A stretch of 64,000 nucleotides of DNA, from positions 97,501-161,500 of the forward strand of contig JAVDOI010000041.1 in NCBI GenBank assembly GCA_032191485.1, written 5' to 3'. A program made the translations under genes and the position numbers. This stretch comes from Leptoclinus maculatus. Its lineage: Eukaryota; Chordata; Actinopteri; Perciformes; Stichaeidae. This document shows positions 10,206 through 19,221 of the stretch, in pieces; positions within the stretch are counted from its first letter, which is position 1; every line of letters begins with the position of its first letter. The notes under the pieces were generated by a model. It was given only the letters and a program-made list of their open reading frames with translations. It was not told the origin of the DNA and made no database searches.

Positions 10206-11678
10206 ATCACAAACATGGACGTACTTTCCTGTCAGGCATGCTGCAACCATAACTGGATTTTGTACATAGTTTAACCTTTTACAGGGTCTCACTTGGTTTG
10301 GAAATGATGCTTTATGACAGACGGTGCACACATAAGTGGGACCAGCCTTTATTTGTGACCTGAAAACAGATATAGCCTCTTTGATCAAACTGTTGTCACT
10401 TTCTTCTGTTTGTCTAATTGTCCGTCTGTATTTCCTTTTTATTTTCATGGCACATCTTATGGTATGCATACTCCAATATGTAGGATTGTTTTTATATCTG
10501 TCTTGCATTATTTTTTTCATTAGTTGTCTGTGTCTTACCCTGAATGCTTGGTCATGAGCATAACGCTGAGTGATATGAGATCTCTTCTTCTGTCTAAACT
10601 CTACGCTTTCTTTATATCGAGCAGTGAAGCACTGTTTTTTTTTCAGTCTAAAATCAGTATCGTCTCGGTACCGGGCCATAAATTGCTGTTTAAGTTTCTG
10701 TCTCAAATCAGGATTGTCCTTGTAACGAGAGAGCACGTACTGTTTTTGTTTCTGTCTAAAATCAGGATTGTCCTTGTAACGAGAGAGCACGTACTGTTTT
10801 TGATTCTGTCTAAAATCAGGATTGTCCTTGTATCCAGAGACCACGTACTGTTTTTGTTTCTGTCTAAAATCATCATCGTTTCTGTAATGAGAGGAAATGT
10901 ACTCTTTCCGTTTTTGCTGTAAGTCAACATTGTCTCTTGTATTATTTATTTTCATTTGTCTAAATTCAGGATTGTTTCGATAATTCCAGCTTGCTTGATA
11001 TTTTTTCTTTGCTTTATATGCTATATTTGAAGCATACTTTTCCCTTTCTTTCCTTTTCTGATTCTCTTTTCTTTGTGGAGTTTTTCCTGAGACCAATAGT
11101 CTTCTCTTCATTTTACTCCTTTGGTGTTTACTAAACTTTGACAATCTACAGATGGTTTCCTGCAAAACAGTATCAGAGAGATCACTGGCAACAGTATTTA
11201 TTATTGAAGGAGAAATGTTTGATTCATTGACAGAAGCATCATGTGATGGAAGGAAACTGAATTCACTTGAGGGTTCTGGTTTATTTTGGGTATCAGGGAA
11301 GATGACCTCTTGTTGTCTCACAGATGATGTAAAAGTGACGTCGGTGGACTCTCCTGTCATTATGTTATCAGAGGGATCACTGAGAACAGGGTTTATCACT
11401 TCAGCAGTCAATTCTGATTCACTGTGAGGAGCATCATGTGATTGGAATGATGTGATGAGGACTTCTGGTTGTTTCACAGCTGTGGTGTGAGGAGACATTT
11501 CAGGTAAAATGTTCTCAGGACGATCAGTGGCTGTGTTTGTCTTTAGAGTCGGTGAGTTTGATTCATCAACAGCTTCATCCAACAGAGTAGGTTCATCCTC
11601 AGTGACAGCTGTAGGTCTGCAGTCTGTGTTTGGGAGAGCATCATTCAGGTTGACTGTGTTCACATTGTAAAACTCCAC
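10206..11678 (-). pseudogene. Helitron N-terminal region with 18-residue basic repeats and finger
   Basis: A Ser/Thr/Asp-rich stretch (first ~170 codons) is followed by a strongly basic region. There, a unit like RYKDNPDFRQKQKQYVLS recurs about nine times (54-bp period in the DNA, about 10560-10960), then diverged copies. After these comes a finger-like segment, YVCTVCHKASFPNQ...VHVCDDG, which in Helitron proteins precedes the Rep domain. The first codon of the open frame is GTG and in all likelihood not a start; the frame probably continues the 11684-12772 one after a frame change at about 11685. The repeats are predicted helical and charged; a DNA-binding role is only a guess. Confidence 0.75.
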
Positions 11679-11683
11679 AGGCT

Positions 11684-12772
11684 TTACTCATAGTTACAGG
11701 AGGACTGTGTGCCCATCATTCTGTAGGACTTCTTGAGCCTGTCAATCATATCACTGAGACGTGTGAATGTCACCATGACAGCGGTACCAGGAGTACGTGA
11801 ACCGGGGGGTAGGGGCAAACCTCTGGCTGTTCTGGAGTGTGGGTCAAAGAAACCGTATCTGCCTGACCTGGTTCTGAATACTGCAATACACAACAGTCTC
11901 ATCAACAGCAAAGCGTACTTCACATCTGACAACAAGCAGCTCAGTCCTGACTCCAGGTCCAGAAAGCTATCGACAGCTCCAGGTAAAGGTTCTCCTAATG
12001 TGCCGTACCTAGAAAGTTGTGTCATGTCCACATAATGTGTCAACCTGCGTGCAGGAACTTCATCAGGGAGCTCATCGGTAGTCAGATAGATGTGATCCAC
12101 GACCCTTTTCCTGGTCTCTCTATACATCGTGTTACCTTTATCCAAAACAAGGTCGAGGTCTGCTCTGGTGATGTTTTCATTCTCATGAAGGAATGCAAGA
12201 AAGGTTAGTGAGTTACAGGTACACTGCTGATTTCTGGATCTGCCGTATTTAACAGAAGCCTGGCTGCGGGATGCACGGACATGTTGTTCATCTCCCAGAT
12301 TTACACAGTCTGCATGAGAAGGTCCTGCTGCAAAAGCCTGTGGTACACATGATGCATCACTTTGACCTCTGTGGTTTACCTGCTTCACATTAGAAGACCC
12401 TGCCTCACATGACTCATCACTGTGTTGTCCTCTCTTTACAACGTCTGCATATGATACCTGTGGTACACGTGACACATCACTTTGACCTCTGGAGTTTTCC
12501 TGGTTGACATTAGAAGGCCCTGCCTCACATGCAGCATCACTGTGTTGTCCTCTCTTTACAACGTCTGCATAAGAAACCTCTGGTACACATGAAGCATCAG
12601 GCTGACCTCCCTGTTTCACACTTCAAGCATGAGACGCTGCAGACATCTTAACTTCTCCACTGCTCTGAGGACCACCACATTCTGCTTCTTCAGTCGTTGT
12701 TGCACAGTGAATCTCATCAGACCTCTGCCAGCGCAGCTTCTGAGCTTGTGACCTCTTACCCTTCCTTGGCAT
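11684..12772 (-). pseudogene. Helitron N-terminal cysteine-protease-like domain (one in-frame stop)
   Basis: The ATG at 12772 opens with MPRKGKRSQAQK, a basic start. The frame is interrupted once by TGA at 12625-12623 (codon 50) and then runs to TAA at 11684. Two tandem copies of SYADVVKRGQHSD and a degenerate third lie near the N-terminus. The C-terminal ~180 residues contain QCTCNSLTFLAFL and, about 125 residues later, GRYGFFDPHSR. A Cys next to Asn-Ser and a distal Asp-Pro-His are the arrangement of the C76 cysteine (deubiquitinase/deneddylase-type) peptidases. This assignment is from motif pattern only. It lies directly upstream of, and is likely fused to, the rest of the Rep protein. Confidence 0.6.
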
Positions 12773-13399
12773 TGTTGTTGTGTTTCAAAACCACAAATGT
12801 TATTGTTTTACTTTTATTGTACAAAATCAAGATATAATATTAATGGTAAAATATTACTATTAATGAAGCAGGATCTGAAGATAGTAGTAACCTGTGTCTG
12901 ATTTTAGTAATCAAAAGCACTTAGGAATGATAAATTAACTCACAGAAGAGTTCTGGGTTAAATGCTTCAAAACTATTCAATTTATAATTATACACCAAAA
13001 GAGACTTCACAGTATCCAAGCAAATGTTTGATCCACAAAATCCTAACCAAGTCTGTATAAATAAATTGTGTTCAAAATATAACACAATAAAGAGATCAAT
13101 ATTAATGCTCCAATTTTACTTTACTGAGACAATATGATATTTGTATATTTTAGTGTTTGTGATACAAATTATTTGAATGTCAAATTCAGTGACAGTAACC
13201 TTAATTATATTCCTTACAGTCTTAATATATTAATGCTAATATATTTAGGTTAATATCTAAACACCAAAATCTAAAAAATCCAGTTGTTTGACTTATTACA
13301 GCAAATGAAGGTTTAAACAACAAATCACTTCTACACACTGATTTAAATAGTGTGATCAGGTCTTTACTTGGTCTGTATACGTGTATAAGGGACTGTGTA
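12773..13399. other. Unassigned AT-rich DNA
   Basis: No open frame, repeat or splice signal worth reporting. It may include the 5' end of Helitron copy A. A short motif near 13317-13340 (ACTTCTACACACTGA) recurs at 22587, beyond the retrotransposon. Confidence 0.6.
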
Positions 13400-14308
13400 T
13401 GTTGCACCCCCTGCAAAAGGGGGATAAATAATCACGAGAGTGATATTATGTTTTTCCTCAGTGAGAACTTTACTGCAAATCTTCCAGTTTGTACAAGAAT
13501 ACAATCATTGACACAGGAAGAGATTTACAGGAGAGTAGAGAGTACATACGCTATTTCTGTTAAACACTATTCAAGTATTACTTGAGATATTTCCCAGAGC
13601 ACAAACTAGCTTACATTCAGTACTGTTAAAACTCTCTTAAAATGCATAAAACATATTATACAGATAAAACAAATAAAATATTACTACTAAATATTACCGT
13701 CTGTGTACATGTGAATTCACAAAATGGTGGCAGTAGACGGTGCTACTATTACACCGTCAACACGCGGGAACTCACGTAAGTTCCACACACTACAGTACTC
13801 TCGGTAAAACTTAGCTCTAAAGTACCCAAAAATGTAACAACATTCTCTTAAATCGTATTACATGTTAGCCGATTCATACAGACATGTTAACACTATTTAA
13901 AATCCACAACATACCTGCAAAAGGGGGATAAATAATCACGAGAGTGATATTATGTTTTTCCTCAGTGAGAACTTTACTGCAATGAGGAAAAGATCGCAGT
14001 TTCCCCGGGATATGTGGGTGGAGACCAAAACAATCGATCTCAGACTCAAGATCAAGACCACTATGTAGATCACAGTTTAACATTACGTTTCTCAAACTAC
14101 ACAATTTAGAACAAAGCAAACGATGCAAGAAACACAATCTTATTATTTCAACCACGTATTCATGTGTGATGAGTTTTAACTCGTGGTTTCAGTAAATCGT
14201 CAAGTTATCTATGAATAATCCTCTCAATAACATCACATTCAACACAATAGGCCATGAAATTACTATTTTCCTTAACTTATAAAAATGCATGTTTTCCAAC
14301 TTGTCACA
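13400..14308 (-). repeat. 3' LTR of the gypsy element
   Basis: On the + strand it reads TGTTGCACCC ... CTTGTCACA; the element's own strand begins TGTGACAAG and ends GGTGCAACA. A 69-bp segment at 13410-13478 is repeated within the LTR at 13914-13982. Confidence 0.97.
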
Positions 14309-14317
14309 CTCTCTCCT
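14309..14317 (-). other. Polypurine tract
   Basis: On the - strand AGGAGAGAG lies directly before the 3' LTR start TGTGACA. This is the expected position of the plus-strand primer of an LTR retrotransposon. Confidence 0.8.
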
Positions 14318-14571
14318 ACAAAATAAATGTCGTCCCGACATTAACTCAGACATTTTTCTGCAATGAAACAGTCTCTTATGAACTTGACACTGAAGATCCT
14401 CTTCTGTAAGCTGGTGCTTGAACAAAGGTCAAGGGTCACTGCTCAAATACAGTCCATATTCAGTTTGTATTTGTTGACTGTCCATTATAACCAGTACATA
14501 CATTGTCCTTGAAAACAGTCAACTAGAAGTCCATGATTCTAGCCAATGTTTCTTCTGTAGGCTCACTTTTT

Positions 14572-17500
14572 CTAGAGTACATACATACAAGGTGACTGAA
14601 GGTAGTATGGCTGTAGAGGTGGCAACCATGGGACCAGTCCTGGTACGGGGTAGAAAGGTAACAGCTGTGGTGTTGACTGTATGTTGTAGCATGAAGGGAT
14701 ACCAAGCTGATCATAGGTGATGCGTCTTGGCGGATATCTCTCTCTTTGTGGCAGCTGGTAGGCCGGCTCTACAGGTTCAGCAGCAGCACTTGATGATGGA
14801 GAGGTATCTGGTGAGCGATCATCAGGCAGATTTCCAGCAGGTAAGTTTATCTCCTCATCAGGCAAGTTTTCAACAGGTGTGCTGGCCTCATCCAGCTGAT
14901 CTCCATCAGGAGGCTGTGCTGGCATGGCAACAGGGACTGTCACTCCAACTCTCTGTTCCACTGACGGGGGCCCATGTTCAGGCTCCATCTCTGGTTCGGC
15001 AGGCAACGTGGAAACCTGAAATGGCTCATAGTGAAGGTCATATTCATCTCCACTGTCTTCATCAGACTCTTGAAGCTGTAATGCAGGCTGGTGTCTTTTT
15101 TTCTGGTTGCTTTTGTCATTTTTGGTCACTTCTGGTTGTGTCTCAAAAGGTAGGTGGTCACAGGACATGAGCAAATTTCTGTGCAAGACCCTGGAGCGTC
15201 CCTTACCCCTTTCTGGTCTTACTTCAAAAATCGGCAGGTCAGACCCCATTTGTCTCACTACTGTGTGAACTGTGTCTTCCCAATAGTCACGGAGTTTTCC
15301 TGGTCCTCCTCTTGGCGTCAGGTTTCTGATCAGAACCCGCTCACCAGGCTGTAGCACTGAACTCCTAACTTTTGTGTCATAATGCTTTTTACTCCTTTCA
15401 GCAGCTTTTTGAGCATTCCCATTTGCAATGGCATATGCTTCCTCCATACCTCTTTTCCACCTCTCCACATAGTCACGCTGGTCACTGGAACCTGACTCTG
15501 TGTACAGTCCAAACAACAAGTCAACTGGAAGCCTAGGTGATCTCCCAAACAGAAGGTAGAATGGTGAATAACCTGTCACATCACATCGGGTACAGTTGTA
15601 GGCATACACCAGTTTGTTAAGAGACTCCTTCCAGTTTGATTTCTGTGTTTCAGTCAGTGTCTTAAGCATCTGCAACAAAGTCCTGTTCATACGCTCCACT
15701 TTACCATTTCCCATCGGGTGATAGGGTGTTGTCCTAGACCCGGCCATGCCACTGAGATTTTTTAACTGAGTGAACAACTGATTTTCAAATTCTCTCCCTT
15801 GGTCATGGTGGATGCGAGAGGGGAACCCAAACTTCAGAGAAAAGTCGTTGAAGATGAGATTTGCAGCAGTTTTTCCTGACTTTGACGTGGTGGCATATGC
15901 TTGAACAAAACGTGTGAAATGGTCCACAATCACAAGGATGTACTCGTATCCACCTTTGCATCGGTCAAGATGTAGGAAATCAATACATACCAGTTCAAAG
16001 GGCTGTGTTGTCACAATATTTGTCAGGGGAGCTCTTGTTTCATGGCATGGTTTTTTCTGCTTGAGACAGGTGCATGCTTTAGTCACATAGTGTTCAATGT
16101 CAGATTGCATATATGGCCAGAAGAAGCGGTCTCGTACAAGAGATACTGTGCGATCTGCACCTTGGTGTCCCATGTTATTGTGCAGCTCTTCCAGCACCTT
16201 TCCTTTGTACTGGTCTGGTAGGACCAACTGCCTACGGCCTGTGGTAGTCCTGTACAAAACACCATCACTGTCAATTGTCAATTTGTCCCATTCTCTGAAC
16301 AGGCATTTTGTTTTTGGACTGAATGTCTTTAGCTGTTTAACTGGCGGTCTGGAACCTGACAGTTTGCAGTCTAGCAATGGACTGATGTACGGATCTGATT
16401 GTTGTGCCTCTCTTAACTGATCTTTTGGAATGGGGCTGACTGATGCTGTGGCTGACTCATCTGCAACTGAGACCGACATGGATGCAGCGGAAAATGACAA
16501 CATTTCAGGAGACTTTGCTTGTACCTCAACTGCTTGGATCGTGGCAGCGATGGTGTCGGGTGGCAGCTCCTTAGAACATTCTCTCATCAATGACTCTGCA
16601 TCCAGTGGCATCCTTGACAAAGCATCTGCGTCAATGTTCTCTTTCCCTGGCCTGTACTTTATTGTAAAGTGGAAATCAGCCAACTCTGCAACCCACCTGG
16701 AAGTGGTCGCGTTCAGTTTTGCAGTGGACAGGACGTATGTGAGCGGGTTGTTATCACTATACACAATGAAGGTTGGAGCATAATACAAATAATCACGGAA
16801 TTTGTCAGTGATTGCCCATTTTAAAGCTAGAAATTCTAACTTGCCTGCATGGTAGTGATAGTTCTTCTCAGCTGCTGTTAATGAGCGGGAGCCATAGGCA
16901 ATGACTCTCAGCTTGCCATCTTGTTTTTGATACAGTACTGCTCCCAAGCCTTGGTGTGACGCATCTGTGTGTACAACGAATGGCTGAGTGAAATCAGGGA
17001 AGCCCAACACTGGTGGGTGGAGCAAACAGTCAATTAGTTGTTCAAGTGCCAGTTGGTGCTGATCAGTCCATGTGATTGGCTTCTTAGAGGGCACGACATG
17101 ACTCACTTTCTTTGTTTTTGATTTTGTTGTTTTGTCAGGGACCTCGTTGGGGTCTGTTTTCAGGAGGTCATACAGACAGCTCGCTTTCCTGGAGAAATCT
17201 TTGATGTATTGTCTGTAGTAGGTGAGTAGACCAAGCATTTTTCTGAGCTGACCCACATTCTGTGGCCTGATGTCTTTCAACGCCCTGACTGCTTCAAAAT
17301 CAGCTGGATCAACTTTGCTGCCCTCTGCAGACACTATTCTTCCCAAATAACGGACCTCAGGTTTTAAGAGATCACACTTACTTGGTTTGAGTTTGATGCC
17401 ATACTCCCTGAGGCGATTCAGCACTTTTCGCACATCATCCACATGACTTTCAAAGGTCTTACTGAAAACCAGTGTGTCGTCCAGATAAGGGATGCAGATG

Positions 17501-19215
17501 TTATCCCGGAGCCCTTCCAAACATTCCTCCATACAACGTTGGAAGGCAGCAGGGGCATTCATGAGGCCAAAAGGAATGCGTATCCACTCATAAAGTCCCC
17601 ACGGTGTAACAAAAGCGGTCACTGGTCTGCTCTCTTCCGAGATAAATCCCTGGTGATAAGCTTTTCCCTGGTCTAAGAGGGAGAACCAGGAATTACCACC
17701 TAAACTGTCCATGATGTCTTGGACCCGAGGGATAGGTTGGCGGTCGGGATGTGTCTTCCTGTTCAGATCTCTATAGTCTATACACAACCGGAGGGTGCCA
17801 TCCTTTTTTCTAACACACACGACAGGTGAGGAGTATGAAGAATTAGACTTTCTCACCCAACCCTGTGCTATTAGGTCATGGAGGTAACCCTTCATCTCCT
17901 GGTACAGGGGTTTTGGCACTGATATGTACCTGCGTTTGACTGGCTCAGGGTCTTTGAGAGAGATGGTCATTTGCAACCTTTCAATGCAGCCGATATCATT
18001 GTCTGATCTTGAAAAGGAATGACACTCTTCTCTAAGCATCTGTCTCACTACCTGTCTCTGACCTTCATCCAGGTGACTTAAGTCTACGGGTGGATCCCAC
18101 TGTTCACTAGCTTTACAGGAGATTTGGGTGCTAGTGTGATTCACTGTCGCTGGTGTTGTAACTTTTTCAAAGGTCTGGGCAGGCATCACAGTCAGAATGG
18201 TTTGTACTGTTCCAATTACAGTACGCCCTAGCAAAACAATGTCATGATCAGTTGGGTTAGCAACATCAATTATGATGACTGGTAAAACACCTTTCCTGAC
18301 TCTGACTAGTGTGTCATAGAACTCAAGACCATCTGGCCACCCAGGGTTCAGGTCTGGCTGAAATAGCATGGTCATGTCTTCCTTGAAAGGCTGGACAGCT
18401 ACACGACACTCAATCTGAATACTGCTGTGTTTTGGCACTGTAACCATCTCTTTCTTTGTTTTCACTGTATACTCGTCTATCTGCTCTACACTCACAGCCT
18501 GTATAAAAGCTCTCACCTTATTTCTTTTGAGACTTGGGAAAGCTTTCCTCACAGCACTGTACTGTTTGGTCTTCTCAGTCTTTGCCAGTATGTGTTCAAC
18601 AACATTGAAACCTATGATGGGATGGGACAGGTGACAGCCTTTCATCACAAGCACGGGAACGATCAGTTCTTTTGTTTGGTCAGTTTCAGAGGCTAGCCGG
18701 AAAGTTGTCTCAATCCATCCCAGGTAAGGCATTTCAATTCCATTTGCTGCAGTCAATGTTAATCCATCAGGTGTGTCAAGAATTTCTGAAACATCTCTCA
18801 GTCTTATATCTGGTAAGTATTCAGTTTTCCATCTTTCATCAATGATCGATACCTGAGAGCCTGTGTCCCATAAAGCTTGGAGCTGGTGACCGTTCAGGTA
18901 ACATTCAACAAGACACCGCCTGCCAACTAGTGAGGTGACTTTGTGGGGGTGGCCAACTGGAGCAAGGGGTGGCAAATAGTGGGCACTATTGTCTTTGCAG
19001 GGAGGCTTTTCACTTTTAGTCGTCGGGTGAGTGCATTTTATCCTATGTTCAGTCCAATGTTGTTTTTGACATGCAATGGAACAATACAGTGTCTCTTTAC
19101 AGGATGAGCACTGTTTCAGCTTCTTTGGTGAATTCACACTGCCACAATTTGCACATTTCTGGGACATTTCATTGGCTATGGTTAACACTCGTCCCGCAGG
19201 GGTAACCATCTCCCG
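14572..19215 (-). CDS. pol: Gypsy Pol polyprotein (MYND-like finger, PR, RT, RNase H, IN)
   Basis: 1545 codons are open from the ATG at 19209, but translation most likely enters by -1 slippage from gag. The domain order, in residues from that ATG, is as follows. A finger at 19-59 has eight-ligand Cys/His spacing like MYND domains. Retropepsin has DTGS at 115-118. Reverse transcriptase has D513 in the LLDQG motif and YLDD at 575-578. RNase H (about 745-865) has VHTDAS and YSDNN. Integrase has an H1010/H1015/C1046/C1048 zinc site and catalytic D1077, D1136 and E1172. A Pro/Glu-rich tail of ~150 residues ends it. The RT-RH-IN order is that of Ty3/gypsy. All catalytic motifs I looked for are intact. 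The N-terminal finger is unusual, since retroelement fingers normally sit in Gag. Confidence 0.96.
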   Translation of the reverse strand, partial: REMVTPAGRVLTIANEMSQKCANCGSVNSPKKLKQCSSCKETLYCSIACQKQHWTEHRIKCTHPTTKSEKPPCKDNSAHYLPPLAPVGHPHKVTSLVGRRCLVECYLNGHQLQALWDTGSQVSIIDERWKTEYLPDIRLRDVSEILDTPDGLTLTAANGIEMPYLGWIETTFRLASETDQTKELIVPVLVMKGCHLSHPIIGFNVVEHILAKTEKTKQYSAVRKAFPSLKRNKVRAFIQAVSVEQIDEYTVKTKKEMVTVPKHSSIQIECRVAVQPFKEDMTMLFQPDLNPGWPDGLEFYDTLVRVRKGVLPVIIIDVANPTDHDIVLLGRTVIGTVQTILTVMPAQTFEKVTTPATVNHTSTQISCKASEQWDPPVDLSHLDEGQRQVVRQMLREECHSFSRSDNDIGCIERLQMTISLKDPEPVKRRYISVPKPLYQEMKGYLHDLIAQGWVRKSNSSYSSPVVCVRKKDGTLRLCIDYRDLNRKTHPDRQPIPRVQDIMDSLGGNSWFSLLDQGKAYHQGFISEESRPVTAFVTPWGLYEWIRIPFGLMNAPAAFQRCMEECLEGLRDNICIPYLDDTLVFSKTFESHVDDVRKVLNRLREYGIKLKPSKCDLLKPEVRYLGRIVSAEGSKVDPADFEAVRALKDIRPQNVGQLRKMLGLLTYYRQYIKDFSRKASCLYDLLKTDPNEVPDKTTKSKTKKVSHVVPSKKPITWTDQHQLALEQLIDCLLHPPVLGFPDFTQPFVVHTDASHQGLGAVLYQKQDGKLRVIAYGSRSLTAAEKNYHYHAGKLEFLALKWAITDKFRDYLYYAPTFIVYSDNNPLTYVLSTAKLNATTSRWVAELADFHFTIKYRPGKENIDADALSRMPLDAESLMRECSKELPPDTIAATIQAVEVQAKSPEMLSFSAASMSVSVADESATASVSPIPKDQLREAQQSDPYISPLLDCKLSGSRPPVKQLKTFSPKTKCLFREWDKLTIDSDGVLYRTTTGRRQLVLPDQYKGKVLEELHNNMGHQGADRTVSLVRDRFFWPYMQSDIEHYVTKACTCLKQKKPCHETRAPLTNIVTTQPFELVCIDFLHLDRCKGGYEYILVIVDHFTRFVQAYATTSKSGKTAANLIFNDFSLKFGFPSRIHHDQGREFENQLFTQLKNLSGMAGSRTTPYHPMGNGKVERMNRTLLQMLKTLTETQKSNWKESLNKLVYAYNCTRCDVTGYSPFYLLFGRSPRLPVDLLFGLYTESGSSDQRDYVERWKRGMEEAYAIANGNAQKAAERSKKHYDTKVRSSVLQPGERVLIRNLTPRGGPGKLRDYWEDTVHTVVRQMGSDLPIFEVRPERGKGRSRVLHRNLLMSCDHLPFETQPEVTKNDKSNQKKRHQPALQLQESDEDSGDEYDLHYEPFQVSTLPAEPEMEPEHGPPSVEQRVGVTVPVAMPAQPPDGDQLDEASTPVENLPDEEINLPAGNLPDDRSPDTSPSSSAAAEPVEPAYQLPQRERYPPRRITYDQLGIPSCYNIQSTPQLLPFYPVPGLVPWLPPLQPYYLQSPCMYVL

Positions 19216-19221
19216 TTTAAA
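19178..19221 (-). promoter_or_regulatory. -1 ribosomal frameshift signal between gag and pol
   Basis: Read on the - strand, the gag codons CCT TTA AAC contain the slippery heptamer TTTAAAC (19221-19215) in the correct X-XXY-YYZ phase. A 5-nt spacer (GGGAG) follows, then a stem-loop with arms ATGGTTA (19209-19203) and TAACCAT (19184-19178) and a CCC/GGG inner pairing. Slipping back one base leads straight into ...REMVTPAGR, the pol frame. The gag stop codon (19184-19182) lies within the second arm. Confidence 0.88.

Larger units (their letters stand above)
1669..12772 (-). mobile_element. Helitron-type rolling-circle element, copy A (decayed)
   Basis: The element is on the - strand. Its 3' end is placed at 1669, where near-identity with copy B (59900 onward) starts at CTCAGTTTATGC. 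Its most upstream recognisable part is the protein start at 12772; the true 5' end is not resolved. In element order it holds a protease-like domain, a basic repeat, Cys-rich fingers, HUH Rep (to 8060), a short continuation (7099-6887), an endonuclease tail (5194-4792) and a ~3.1-kb non-coding 3' region. Two solo LTRs and one LTR-like insertion lie inside it. The helicase is missing. Fused endonucleases and no CTRR-type end suggest the Helentron branch, but this is inference. Confidence 0.85.
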
